NCBI GenBank assembly: GCA_964454025.1
Contig: CAYVRP010000020.1
Span: forward strand, 26,370 to 90,369
DNA from: JAFGBI01 sp964454025
GTDB lineage: Bacteria; Myxococcota_A; Polyangia; Polyangiales; Polyangiaceae
Reading direction: 5' to 3'
DNA: 64,000 nt
The notes beneath the pieces are model-generated. The model had not been told where the DNA came from, searched no databases, and worked only from the letters and a program-made list of their open reading frames with translations. Shown here piece by piece: positions 39,406-47,598 of this stretch. Both the position numbers and the translations under genes were made by a program. Numbering within the stretch: position 1 is the stretch's first letter; each line of letters opens with the position of its first letter.

Positions 39406-40350
39406 TTAGCGGTAGCGGAGCAGGTCACCGATGAAGTGCGGCGGGTCGGGGGGCCGGCGCTTCACCCGCTCGGCGAGGCGGTGCAGCGCCGTGCCGCCGA
39501 GCGCCGCCGCGTCCATCGCCAGCGCGCCAGCAGCGCCGTACGCCTTGCGGTAGCAGCGCCGGCGAGACTCGAACCAGTACCGCGGAAGCCGGCGGTGCGG
39601 CGAGCCCATGCCGGTCGTCACCCCGTGAAGGTGGACCACACCGGCCTCGGGCACGTACCAGACCCCGAAGCCAGCCTCCCGGACGCGGCGGCAGAGGTCG
39701 ACCTCCTCGAAGTAGAGGAAGAAGCCCTCGTCGAAGGTCCCCACGCGCTCGAGCACGTCCCGCCGCACCACCAGGTTCGCCCCGCTCACCCAGTCGACGG
39801 CGCGCGCCGCGGTCGTGTGGTCCATCGGGACGCGGTGCTCGTGGAGGAGCCGCGTGAGGACGCCGATCCGGGCGCAGCCCTCGAGCTCACCGAGGAAGGT
39901 GGGGAAGCGAAACGCGGCGCACTGGAGGCTCCCGTCCGACGAGTAGAGCGGCCCCCCCACCACGCCGGCCTCGGGGTGCGCCGCGAGGAACTCGACGAAC
40001 GCGCGGACCGTGCCCGGCGTGGGCCTGGCGTCCGGGTTCAGGAGGTAGAAGGCGTCAGGCGGCGGGTCGAGCGCGAGCGCCGCGCGAATACCGACGTTGT
40101 TGCCGGCACCGAAGCCCCCGTTGACCGGCGACTCCAGCAACCGCACCCGATCACCGTAGCCCCGCTCGGCGAACGCCGCGCGGAGGACCGCGACGGAGTC
40201 GTCCGGAGAATGGTTGTCGACGATCCAAACCGTAGCGTCCTCCAGGGCCTCGAGCTCGGGGACGAGCGCGGCCAGCATGTCGAGCACGTAGGGGGCCGAG
40301 CCGTAGTTGACGGTGACGACGGCGAGCTTCACGGTGAGCATCGGTACCAT
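39406..40350 (-). CDS. Family 2 glycosyltransferase (rhamnosyltransferase-like)
   Basis: 314 residues; Met4 (40341) is an alternative start. GT-A motifs: 'LAVVTVNYGSAPYVLDML', 'TVWIVDNHSPDDSVAVLR', 'VNGGFGAGNNVGIRAAL', the DXD region 'FYLLNPDARPTPGTV', 'WVSGANLVVRRDVLERVG' and 'FFLYFEEVDLCRRVREAG'. The 'NpDa' and 'y.EDvDL'-like forms are typical of RfbF/WcaA rhamnosyl- or galactofuranosyltransferases. It lies 33 bp downstream of galE and is probably the last gene of the exosortase-galE operon, pointing to polysaccharide made with the sorted protein. Confidence 0.85.
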   Translation of the reverse strand: MVPMLTVKLAVVTVNYGSAPYVLDMLAALVPELEALEDATVWIVDNHSPDDSVAVLRAAFAERGYGDRVRLLESPVNGGFGAGNNVGIRAALALDPPPDAFYLLNPDARPTPGTVRAFVEFLAAHPEAGVVGGPLYSSDGSLQCAAFRFPTFLGELEGCARIGVLTRLLHEHRVPMDHTTAARAVDWVSGANLVVRRDVLERVGTFDEGFFLYFEEVDLCRRVREAGFGVWYVPEAGVVHLHGVTTGMGSPHRRLPRYWFESRRRCYRKAYGAAGALAMDAAALGGTALHRLAERVKRRPPDPPHFIGDLLRYR

Positions 40351-40383
40351 GGCGCCGCCGGCGGGGCGAAGTCGATCACGCGG

Positions 40384-41397
40384 TCAACCGCCATACCCCC
40401 GCGGATGCTGTGACTGCCACCGCCAGACGTCGGCGCACATTTCGTCGAGGGTCCGCCGCGCCTCCCAGCCGAGCTCACGGCGCGCCTTGTCGACGCTCGC
40501 GTAGCACTCGGCGACATCGCCGGGGCGCCGCGCGACGACGCGGTATGGGACCTTGCGGCCGCTCGCGCGCTCGAAGGCGGCTACGACCTCGAGGACGGTC
40601 TGGCCCCGGCCGGTCCCGAGGTTGTAGGTCACGATGCCGGGGCTCGCCTCGAGCGCCGCGAGGCTCGCGAGGTGGCCCCGGGCGAGGTCCACCACGTGGA
40701 TGTAGTCGCGGACCCCGGTGCCATCGCGGGTGGGGTAGTCGCCGCCGAAGACCCGGAGCTCCGGGCGATGGCCGACGGCGACCTGCGCGACGAACGGCAT
40801 CAGGTTGTTGGGGATCCCGCGCGGATCCTCGCCGATCTGCCCGCTGGGGTGGGCCCCGACGGGGTTGAAGTACCGCAGGAGCGCGACGTGCCAGCTCGGA
40901 TCCGCCTGGCAGACGTCCCGCAGGATCTCCTCGATGAAGAGCTTGGTGCGCCCGTAGGGGTTGGTGACGCGGACGGGAAACTCCTCGGTGATGGGCACCG
41001 CGTCCGGCTCTCCGTACACCGTGGCCGACGAGCTGAAGACGAGACGCTTGACCCCATGGCGCGCGAGCGCGTCGAAGAGGACGATCGCCCCGCGGACGTT
41101 GTGGTCATGATACCGGAGCGGCTGCTCCACCGATTCGCCGACGGCCTTCAGGCCTGCGAAGTGGATGACGGCGTGGTGCTCGGCAGCCGTGAGCACCCGG
41201 TCGAGCGCGGCCGCGTCCCGCACGTCCGCTCGATGAAAAGTGAGAGCGCGACCGGTGAGTCGCTCGACGCGTCGCAGCGCCTCCTCGCTGCCGTTCTCCA
41301 GGTTGTCGACGACGGTGACGTCGTGCCCCGCCTCGAGCAGCTCCAGCGCGGTGTGGCTGCCGATGTACCCCGCGCCGCCGGTAACCAGGATCCTCAT
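40384..41397 (-). CDS. galE: UDP-glucose 4-epimerase
   Basis: 337 residues, full length for GalE. NAD-binding 'ILVTGGAGYIGSHTALEL', 'VVDNLENG', 'VIHFAGLKAVGESV', catalytic Ser/Thr and Tyr-Lys in 'FSSSATVYGEP' and 'NPYGRTK', and 'LLRYFNPVGAHPSG', 'GTGVRDYIHVVDLA'. It interconverts UDP-glucose and UDP-galactose in the cytoplasm, supplying sugar for envelope polysaccharide. GAGGAGC precedes the ATG. It follows the exosortase gene by 73 bp; a TAGGAT box about 50 nt upstream could add a local promoter. Confidence 0.96.
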   Translation of the reverse strand: MRILVTGGAGYIGSHTALELLEAGHDVTVVDNLENGSEEALRRVERLTGRALTFHRADVRDAAALDRVLTAAEHHAVIHFAGLKAVGESVEQPLRYHDHNVRGAIVLFDALARHGVKRLVFSSSATVYGEPDAVPITEEFPVRVTNPYGRTKLFIEEILRDVCQADPSWHVALLRYFNPVGAHPSGQIGEDPRGIPNNLMPFVAQVAVGHRPELRVFGGDYPTRDGTGVRDYIHVVDLARGHLASLAALEASPGIVTYNLGTGRGQTVLEVVAAFERASGRKVPYRVVARRPGDVAECYASVDKARRELGWEARRTLDEMCADVWRWQSQHPRGYGG

Positions 41398-41470
41398 CGT
41401 CGCTGCTCCTCGCGCCCGCGCGATGGGCGCGTCGGCGCGGCGGATCCTACACCGGCCGGGGACGGCGCGC

Positions 41471-43183
41471 TCAGGCCAGGAGCGCCCAGTCGGCCGTCAG
41501 GAGCGCGTAGCCGGCGATGGCGGCGTTGGTCGTCGCGTGCCCCATCACCGCGTCCGAGAGCCGCCCGCGACGGATGGCGAGCCAGCCGTAGGCCATCCCG
41601 GCGGCGGTGCCGAGCAGCCACTGCGAGTGCAGGAGCCCGAACGCGAGGGAGGAGGCCACCAGGGCGAGGAAGGTCGCGGCCCCGAAGGGCAGCTCGGTGA
41701 AGTCGCGCGCCACGAGGCGCCGCATCAGGTATCCGCGGAACGCGAGCTCCTCCGCGAGCGGCACCGTGACCACGGCGCCGAGCAGACGAAACGCAACCCA
41801 GGCCGCGGCGAGCGGCGTCGGCAGCGCGTCCACGCCCGCCCGCAGCGTGGCGCCCGCCTCCGGGTCGGTGCGCGGGAAGACCGCGATCCACAGCGCCGCG
41901 ACGGCCAGGCCCACCGCGACCGCGAGCCAGCCCCCCGTGAGGTCCAGGCGGGGATAGGCCCGACGGTAGGCGTAGAGCAGCGCGGCCGCGGCGAGCACCC
42001 GCAGCGGGTAGGCGGCGTCGAACCCGTGCGTGAAGAGGCCGGTGACGAGCGCCACGGCGAGGATGGCGAGCAGCGGCAGCAGGTAGGCCGCGACCCGGTT
42101 CGGCCCGGCGGCGTGGTCTTCGGAACCGCCTGGGACCGCGACCTGGAACGGCACCCAGCGGCGGGCGATCCAGACGGCGGCGAGCGCCACCAGCGTGAAG
42201 AACAGCCAGCCCGCCTTCGAGTGGAAGCCGCCGAGCGCGACCTCGGGGGAGAACCAGGTCCCGATGGCGATGAGCGTGACCACCCGCACGACGTTGAGCA
42301 GCCAGATCGCCGCCAGCGCCAAGGGGAGCAGGAGCCAGGCGAGGGGCCAGCGCAGCGTCCGCCGCTCGACGTACAGGAAGACGCCGAGGAAGGCGGCCAT
42401 CAGCCCGAGCCCCTCGATGCCGGAGCAGACGGGGGCGATGCTGATGAAGAACCGCGCGGTGCCAACCTCGGCCGTCTCGACGGACGCCACGGGATCGGAC
42501 GCGAGCACCGTCAGGATCGCGTGCACGACCTCCAGCGTCGCCCGGATGAACGGCGCCGCGATCACCTGGGCCAGCAGGCCCGCGCCGAGGGCGAGTACCC
42601 CCACCACGAGGCCCACGACGAGCGCGGCTCGGGCGGCCCAGAGCGCGCGCGCCAGTCGCGCTGGCAGCCAGAAAGCCGCGGCCAGGGCGGCAACCGCCAC
42701 CGGCACCAGCAGGAACCAGGCGAGGAGCCAGGGCCGCAGCGACGGATCGACCGCGCGCGGCTGCCCGCCCGTCACCACCTGGGTGACGAGGTAGAGGACC
42801 GCGAGGGTCGCGACGTGAATGCCGAGCGCGAGCCATCGCTGGGACGGTGGGGCGCTGGGCTGCTCGAGGTCACGGAGGATCGCCCGCGCGCCCTCCCCGC
42901 CCGCGAACCAGGCCCCGACGACCACCAGGAACCCGAGCGGAGCGACAGCGCCCACGCCGCCGAGCAACCCCTCCAGCCCGGCGGGGACGAGCAGGGTCCG
43001 CGCGTCGATCGAGTAGCTGACCGTCAGGTACTCGGCCGCGAGCAGCAGCAGGAACAGCCCCCAGGCGGGGAGGCGGCTGCTCCGTTCCTGCGAAGGGGCG
43101 CCGCGAGCGTCGACGATCGGGTCGACCCCTGCTTCCCCGGCGCTCCGGCCCCCCTGCCCCGTCGCTGGTCCCCGCTCGGTCAC
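41471..43183 (-). CDS. xrtE: Exosortase E fused to a CPBP-type intramembrane protease
   Basis: 570 residues from the GTG at 43183, polytopic throughout. The exosortase half has the transpeptidase triad in order: Cys253 in 'IAPVCSGIEGLGL', Arg300 in 'WLLNVVRVVTLIAIG' and His321 in 'GGFHSKAGWLFF'. The C-terminal half is a CPBP/CAAX-type protease with 'LAEELAFRGYLMRRL' (Glu478-Glu479), 'FGLLHSQWL' (His519) and 'MGHATTNAAIA' (His549, Asn553). This fusion defines exosortase E of the VPEID-CTERM system. It should cleave and transfer the VPELD-CTERM protein encoded two genes upstream. AGGAGGTG lies 9 nt before the GTG; the frame is open to 43303 without that support. Confidence 0.92.
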   Translation of the reverse strand: MTERGPATGQGGRSAGEAGVDPIVDARGAPSQERSSRLPAWGLFLLLLAAEYLTVSYSIDARTLLVPAGLEGLLGGVGAVAPLGFLVVVGAWFAGGEGARAILRDLEQPSAPPSQRWLALGIHVATLAVLYLVTQVVTGGQPRAVDPSLRPWLLAWFLLVPVAVAALAAAFWLPARLARALWAARAALVVGLVVGVLALGAGLLAQVIAAPFIRATLEVVHAILTVLASDPVASVETAEVGTARFFISIAPVCSGIEGLGLMAAFLGVFLYVERRTLRWPLAWLLLPLALAAIWLLNVVRVVTLIAIGTWFSPEVALGGFHSKAGWLFFTLVALAAVWIARRWVPFQVAVPGGSEDHAAGPNRVAAYLLPLLAILAVALVTGLFTHGFDAAYPLRVLAAAALLYAYRRAYPRLDLTGGWLAVAVGLAVAALWIAVFPRTDPEAGATLRAGVDALPTPLAAAWVAFRLLGAVVTVPLAEELAFRGYLMRRLVARDFTELPFGAATFLALVASSLAFGLLHSQWLLGTAAGMAYGWLAIRRGRLSDAVMGHATTNAAIAGYALLTADWALLA

Positions 43184-43192
43184 GGTTCGCCT

Positions 43193-43200
43193 CACCTCCT
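43193..43200 (-). promoter_or_regulatory. Strong ribosome-binding site of the exosortase gene
   Basis: AGGAGGTG on the minus strand, 9 nt before the GTG at 43183 and touching the TGA of the TPR gene. It decides the exosortase start. Confidence 0.75.
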
Positions 43201-45206
43201 CAGCGCGCCTCGGCGAGCGCCTTGCGCGCGGCGGGAGCGTCGGCAAACTCCCCGGGAGCGGCCAGCGCCTCGCGCAAGAGCCGTTTTCCCTCCGCCGCTT
43301 CACCCGCCGCGAGCAGCACGGCGCCGAGGTGATACTTCACGGTCGCGCTGGCAGAGGGGGAGTCGATCTGCTGCAGGAGCCGCCGCGCGCGCTCGAGGTC
43401 CCCCTTCCCTCGGCGCTTGAAGAGGGCCCACGCGAGGGTGTCCGTGACCGCCGCCTGGTCGGGCGCGAGCCGGTGTGCCCGCTCGGCGAGCTCGACGGCC
43501 TTCGCGGCGTCACCGAGATCTTCGGCGTAGAGCATCGCCGTATTGTTCAGGGTCACCACGTCGCCCTCGGCGAGCCGCAGGACCCGCTCGTAGTAGGCGA
43601 CGGCCTGCCTCGCGTCGCCGGTCCGCGCCAGGAACGACGCGATCTCGGCGAGGACGGCGGCCGAGCGGGGGTTCTTCTGCTCCGCCTCACGCAGCGTGGC
43701 GAGGGCCTCGTCACGGGCGCCCCGGCGCTCCTGCAGCGCGCGCAGGGTCGACCAGAGGCGGACGTCGCCGGGTACGCTGGCGAGGGCCTCGCGCAGCACG
43801 CCCTCCGCCGCCGCCGGGGCCCGTGGGTCGTCCGTGAGCCGCGCCAGCAGCAGCCAGAGGTCGGCGCGCTTCGGCGCCTTCTCGACCTCGCGGCGGACGC
43901 GCTTCACGGCTTCTGCCCGGCGGCCCGCGCGCTCGTCGAGCTCCACGAGAGTCGAGAGCGTCTTCACGTTGCCGGGCTCGAGCCGGAGGGCCTCCTCGAG
44001 GTGGGCGGTAGCGGCCACCAGGTCCTTCGCCTCGAGCTCGGCCACTCCGAGGAGCTCGTAGACGGCGGCCGGCGCCCCTCGCTTCGCGAGCGGCCCGAGT
44101 CGGGTGGCGGCGGCGCGGGGCTGCCCTTCGATCAGATCCAGCCGGGCCAACGTGAGCGCGGTGGGCAGGCTCCCGGGCTGGAGCTGCCTCAGCTTCTCCA
44201 GCTCGACGCGAGCGCGCGCCCGGTCCCCCTTGCGGACCAGACACTCCGCGAACATCAGCTGCAGGCGAGCGTACTGGGCAGAACGCTGGTCCGGGGTGGC
44301 ACGAAGTGCCCGTTCGATGGTCACCATCGCGGACGGCGCGTCGGTGAGGAACTGATGCTCGGCGCGGATGCGCAGGGTGACGGCGTCATCCGGACGGTCG
44401 GGGAGCAAGGCGAGGAAGCGGCCGGTGATCTCGTGGGCGCCGATCGCGTGGCTCAGCGCGGCCCCCTGCGCGAGGGAGTGCGGGTCGTGCAGCTCCTTCG
44501 CGAGGCGGGCGAGGAGCTGGGCGGCAAGCTCGCGCTGCCCCGCGCGGATCGCGAGAGCCACCAGGGCCATGGCCGAACGCTCCGAGTCGAGGCCCGCGCG
44601 GTCGGCGTCCTGCCGAGCTGCCCGCACGCGATCGAGCTCCCCCAGCCTCGCCAGCAGAGTCGCCCGCGCGAGATGCAGCTCGGCCGGGACCAGATGCGCC
44701 CCCGCGTCGAGCGACGGTGGCTTCGCCCACGCCTCCAGGCGCTGAAGCGACGCGCGGGCGCGCGGCGCGTCGTTGGCGAGCAGCGCCTCGAGCAGGAGCG
44801 CGCCGAGGTCGGCGGAGAGCGCGCCGATCACCTCATCGATCCCCCGGCGTGCCTCCTCGAGCTTCCCGAGCATCACCCGGACTCGCACGAGCGCGAGCCG
44901 CACCGCCGGATCGGCGAGGCTGGCCCGCGCCTTCTCCAGGCTCTGCTCGGCGCGCGCGTAGTCCTGAAGTCCCTCGTAGGCGAGGCCGCGCAGCAGCTCC
45001 GCCGACCCGGAGCCTGGATCACGCGCCTGATCGATCTCCGCCAGTGCCCGCTGCGGATCGCTCTGGACGAGGCGCGCCGCCTCGCCCAGGTGCACGTCGG
45101 GAGGTGGCGCCTTGCTGCACGCCGGAGCGCCAAGCCCCAGCGCCCCCATCAAGGCGGACCTGCTGATGATCCTGCTGAACCGCCCGATGCGCGGGCGGCC
45201 GGTCAC
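43200..45206 (-). CDS. TPR-repeat lipoprotein of the exosortase locus (PrsT-like)
   Basis: 668 residues from a GTG overlapping the substrate stop (GTGA). The signal peptide ends at Cys30 ('LGLGAPACSKA'). The rest is about 15 tetratricopeptide-type repeats, e.g. 'AELLRGLAYEGLQDYARAEQSLEKA' and, near the C-terminus, 'NTAMLYAEDLGDAAKAVELAERA' and 'DTLAWALFKRRGKGDLERARRLL'. This matches the long TPR lipoproteins (PrsT type) found in PEP-CTERM/exosortase loci, thought to assist export of protein and polysaccharide. Middle gene of the substrate - TPR - exosortase operon. Confidence 0.8.
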   Translation of the reverse strand: MTGRPRIGRFSRIISRSALMGALGLGAPACSKAPPPDVHLGEAARLVQSDPQRALAEIDQARDPGSGSAELLRGLAYEGLQDYARAEQSLEKARASLADPAVRLALVRVRVMLGKLEEARRGIDEVIGALSADLGALLLEALLANDAPRARASLQRLEAWAKPPSLDAGAHLVPAELHLARATLLARLGELDRVRAARQDADRAGLDSERSAMALVALAIRAGQRELAAQLLARLAKELHDPHSLAQGAALSHAIGAHEITGRFLALLPDRPDDAVTLRIRAEHQFLTDAPSAMVTIERALRATPDQRSAQYARLQLMFAECLVRKGDRARARVELEKLRQLQPGSLPTALTLARLDLIEGQPRAAATRLGPLAKRGAPAAVYELLGVAELEAKDLVAATAHLEEALRLEPGNVKTLSTLVELDERAGRRAEAVKRVRREVEKAPKRADLWLLLARLTDDPRAPAAAEGVLREALASVPGDVRLWSTLRALQERRGARDEALATLREAEQKNPRSAAVLAEIASFLARTGDARQAVAYYERVLRLAEGDVVTLNNTAMLYAEDLGDAAKAVELAERAHRLAPDQAAVTDTLAWALFKRRGKGDLERARRLLQQIDSPSASATVKYHLGAVLLAAGEAAEGKRLLREALAAPGEFADAPAARKALAEAR

Positions 45207-45793
45207 GCCGAGAGGACCTGCTGGCGGCGCCGCCCGTACAGCATCGCGATGCCGCCGGCGAGGAGGGCGAGGGCACCGGCGCCGGTCACGGGATCAAGCT
45301 CGGGCACGGAGCTGGCAGTGGTCATCGAGCTGACGTCCGCGCTCAACGCAGGAAGGAAGCCGTAGCGGACTTCGAGGTGGGCACCCGCGGCGTTGAGGCT
45401 CGACGGGAGTGAACCGTCCTGCTCCAGACGCACGTTGGGGAAAAAGAGGCCGACCATGTAGCTTCCGGGGTAGTCGCTCTCCGCCTGGGCAATGAAGTTG
45501 GCGCCCCACAGGATGACCCCACCATTGGCGCCGTTGATGACCTCGATCTGGTCGATCTGAAGCGTCGGATCCGCCATGCCGCCCAAAGCGGGCGCTGCAT
45601 CGTCGTAGGAGAAGCTCCCGGTCAACTGTTCACCGACGCTCAGAGTCGCTCTGAGCTCAGGGGACGAGACGCTGGTGATGTTGGCCGTGAAGTCGTAACT
45701 GACGGTTTCCGCCTGCGCCGTGACACTGAACGCAAGACCAGTTAGGAGAGTGGCGGCGGCGACCACGGTGCGGAGCAGGACGGGGTGGGCCAT
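45203..45793 (-). CDS. VPELD-CTERM sorted protein, exosortase E substrate
   Basis: 196 residues. A signal peptide ('LLRTVVAAATLLTGLAFSVTAQA') is followed by a beta-rich domain ('VSYDFTANITSVSSPEL', 'GEQLTGSFSYDDAAPALGG') of the kind common in PEP-CTERM proteins. The tail is a tripartite sorting signal: VPELD (163-167), a membrane helix 'GAGALALLAGGIAMLYG' and RRR (188-190). VPELD is one step from the VPEID signal of exosortase E systems. It is the only such tail I see in the window. First gene of the operon, driven by TTGACC-N17-TAATAA. Confidence 0.85.
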   Translation of the reverse strand: MAHPVLLRTVVAAATLLTGLAFSVTAQAETVSYDFTANITSVSSPELRATLSVGEQLTGSFSYDDAAPALGGMADPTLQIDQIEVINGANGGVILWGANFIAQAESDYPGSYMVGLFFPNVRLEQDGSLPSSLNAAGAHLEVRYGFLPALSADVSSMTTASSVPELDPVTGAGALALLAGGIAMLYGRRRQQVLSA

Positions 45794-45885
45794 GGTTCGG
45801 GTCTTTCTGGGCTCTTCGGTTGGCTAGGCTCGTGGTGACACTGCTGCACGGAAGCAACTAGGCACACACGAAGCTACATTGTCGC

Positions 45886-45914
45886 TTATTAGCTTCATCC
45901 CACACCTTGGTCAA
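45886..45914 (-). promoter_or_regulatory. Sigma70-type promoter of the exosortase operon
   Basis: Minus strand TTGACC-N17-TAATAA, the closest match to a housekeeping promoter in the window. The start point near 45879 gives a leader of about 86 nt before the ATG at 45793. Confidence 0.6.
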
Positions 45915-45924
45915 CGCAATTGAC
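45910..45924. promoter_or_regulatory. Palindrome overlapping the -35 element, candidate operator
   Basis: GTCAA-CGCAA-TTGAC covers most of the -35 hexamer. A further TTGACC half-site lies at 45945-45950. The position suits a repressor or activator of the exosortase operon; no regulator gene is adjacent. Confidence 0.45.
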
Positions 45925-46181
45925 TTCCGAGGGATTCTTTTTTCTTGACCTTCTGGTTCGCGTTCACCCCCCGGGGTGAGCTCGGCGCGAGGCCTCGCAC
46001 AAACAGATGGAGATTCGGGAGCTTGGCAAATGGCAGCGGGATCCTGCGCGGGCAGAGGAATTCCCGATTCGCGCCTGACCGTTCCTTCGTTGACCGGACA
46101 TGACGTCTTCTTCTCGCCCCAACCCCGACCCCAGGGGTCGGCGCAGCGAAGGCGACTACGGCGCGCGGCGCCGCCCACCCC

Positions 46182-46829
46182 TCACCCCGGACAATCCGCG
46201 TCGCACGTCACGGCGGTGCCGCCCGGGCAGACGGTGGCGGTGCCGCCGCACTCGCGGAAGGCGCAGGCGCTCCCGGCGTCACCGGCCGGGCAGTCGAGCA
46301 CGCAGGCGGCGCCGGCGGGGCACTCGACGGCGCAGTCGCCGTCGCTGCAAGCGAACCGGCAAGTGGAGCCGGCGGCGCAGCGGCAGGTCCCGTTGGCGCA
46401 GGTGCCGTCGCAGCGCGGGTTGTCGCCCTCGCACGCGACGTGGCAGGGGCCGGAGCGACAGGCGAAGACGCAGTCGCTGCCGGCGCCGCAGGTGCAGGTG
46501 CCGTTGCCGCAGGTCCCGAGGCAGGCGGAGCCCGGAGCGCAGGTGACGTGGCAAGGCTCCGCCGCGCAGGAGAAGGTGCAGCGGCTGTCGGGGCCGCAGA
46601 CGCAGTCGCCGTTGGCGCAGTCGCCGCTACACTCGGGGTTGTCCCCGACGCAGAGCACCGAGCAGGGCGGCGCGGCGCAGATGAACCCGCAGCGCTCGCC
46701 CGGCGGGCAGGCGCAGTCGCCGGCGTCACAGGGCAGCGGCCCGTCATCGTCGTCGCAGGCCGCGAAGACCAGCGCACCGAGGAGCGCGAGCGCGCCGCGC
46801 CGGAGCCGAACCGACCAACGTGACGCCAT
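46182..46829 (-). CDS. Cysteine-rich lipoprotein
   Basis: 215 residues. Lipobox FAAC followed by an acidic DDDD, then about 180 residues in which roughly one in six is Cys. It is built from repeats of the kind 'C.G.C.C..G..C.F.C...pC.v.C', for instance 'NGTCTCGAGSDCVFACRSGPC' shortened by one or two residues in other copies. A rigid disulfide ladder on the cell surface is inferred; the function is unknown. ATG start at 46829, divergent from the next lipoprotein. Confidence 0.65.
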   Translation of the reverse strand: MASRWSVRLRRGALALLGALVFAACDDDDGPLPCDAGDCACPPGERCGFICAAPPCSVLCVGDNPECSGDCANGDCVCGPDSRCTFSCAAEPCHVTCAPGSACLGTCGNGTCTCGAGSDCVFACRSGPCHVACEGDNPRCDGTCANGTCRCAAGSTCRFACSDGDCAVECPAGAACVLDCPAGDAGSACAFRECGGTATVCPGGTAVTCDADCPG

Positions 46830-46979
46830 CGAGCGCGAGCGTCGCGCGCCCTCGCGCCGCCGGCAAGGCTCACCGCGCCGGCGCCCTCGCGCCGCGCTGG
46901 TCCGCGCCTCTCACCCGGCACCAGATCCGGCCTGCGGAGAGCATTGACGGTCGGCCGGTCCTGGGCTCCAGTCGAGCGT

Positions 46980-47552
46980 GTGAGGGCGAAGGGCCGCTCC
47001 GGGCTGCTGGCGGCGCTGCTGGTCGCGGCGGCGGCGTGCAAGGGGAGCCCGCCGACGGCGGGGGGCGAATGTTCCGTCGAGGGCAGCCACGCCTGCGCGA
47101 GCCCGACCACGCACCTCGCCTGCCAAGGGGGCCGCTGGCGCGCGTACCCCTGCCGTGGCCCCAAGGGTTGCACCGTCAACGCCGACGTCGTCGAGTGCGA
47201 CGCGACCCTCGCGGAGGTGGACACGCCATGCGATCGCGAGGGTCACCGCGCCTGCTCGGCCGATGGCAAGAGCGAGCTCGACTGCGCGCGCGCCAAGTGG
47301 CGAGTGGCGAGCGCCTGCCTCGGGCCGCGCGGGTGCTCGGTCATAGACCTGGGGAACGCCTACACCGTGGAGTGCGACGCGTCCGTCGCGCGCGCCGGAA
47401 CGCCCTGCCGCAACGGCAGCACCCGCGCCTGTTCGGAGGACGGCCGGCACGAGCTCGAGTGCGGGGACGGCACCTTCCGCGAGCGAGCCGAGTGCGCGAA
47501 GGGTTGCACGGCGTCCCGCGAGGGCAAGCGGATCACGATCCGCTGCGAGTGA
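46980..47552 (+). CDS. Lipoprotein with three tandem Cys modules
   Basis: 190 residues from the GTG at 46980; a TTG at 46944 would only lengthen the signal peptide. The lipobox is VAAAAC. The mature part has three ~48-residue modules with the same cysteine spacing, beginning 'GGECSVEGSHACA', 'DTPCDREGHRACS' and 'GTPCRNGSTRACS' and each ending in V/I-x-C-D/E. 'GCTVN', 'GCSVI' and 'GCTAS' mark the second half of each module. No family is recognised. Neighbouring another Cys-rich lipoprotein suggests a related surface role. Confidence 0.65.
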   Translation: MRAKGRSGLLAALLVAAAACKGSPPTAGGECSVEGSHACASPTTHLACQGGRWRAYPCRGPKGCTVNADVVECDATLAEVDTPCDREGHRACSADGKSELDCARAKWRVASACLGPRGCSVIDLGNAYTVECDASVARAGTPCRNGSTRACSEDGRHELECGDGTFRERAECAKGCTASREGKRITIRCE

Positions 47553-47598
47553 ATCGGCGCGACCGGCGCGCCGTCCCCTTCGCGGCGGGCGCCAGCCG

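Larger units (their letters stand above)
45794..46181. other. Regulatory intergenic region upstream of the exosortase operon
   Basis: 388 bp, noticeably richer in A and T than its surroundings, with no supported gene. It contains the operon promoter, a GTCAA-N5-TTGAC palindrome and a T-rich run (45938-45944). The right part lies beyond the stop of the Cys-rich lipoprotein. Confidence 0.6.

Noticed and set aside
43184..43303. Forty extra residues at the start of the exosortase
   Set aside because: AGGAGGTG sits 9 nt before the GTG at 43183, and the extra part would overlap the TPR gene with no hydrophobic or signal character.
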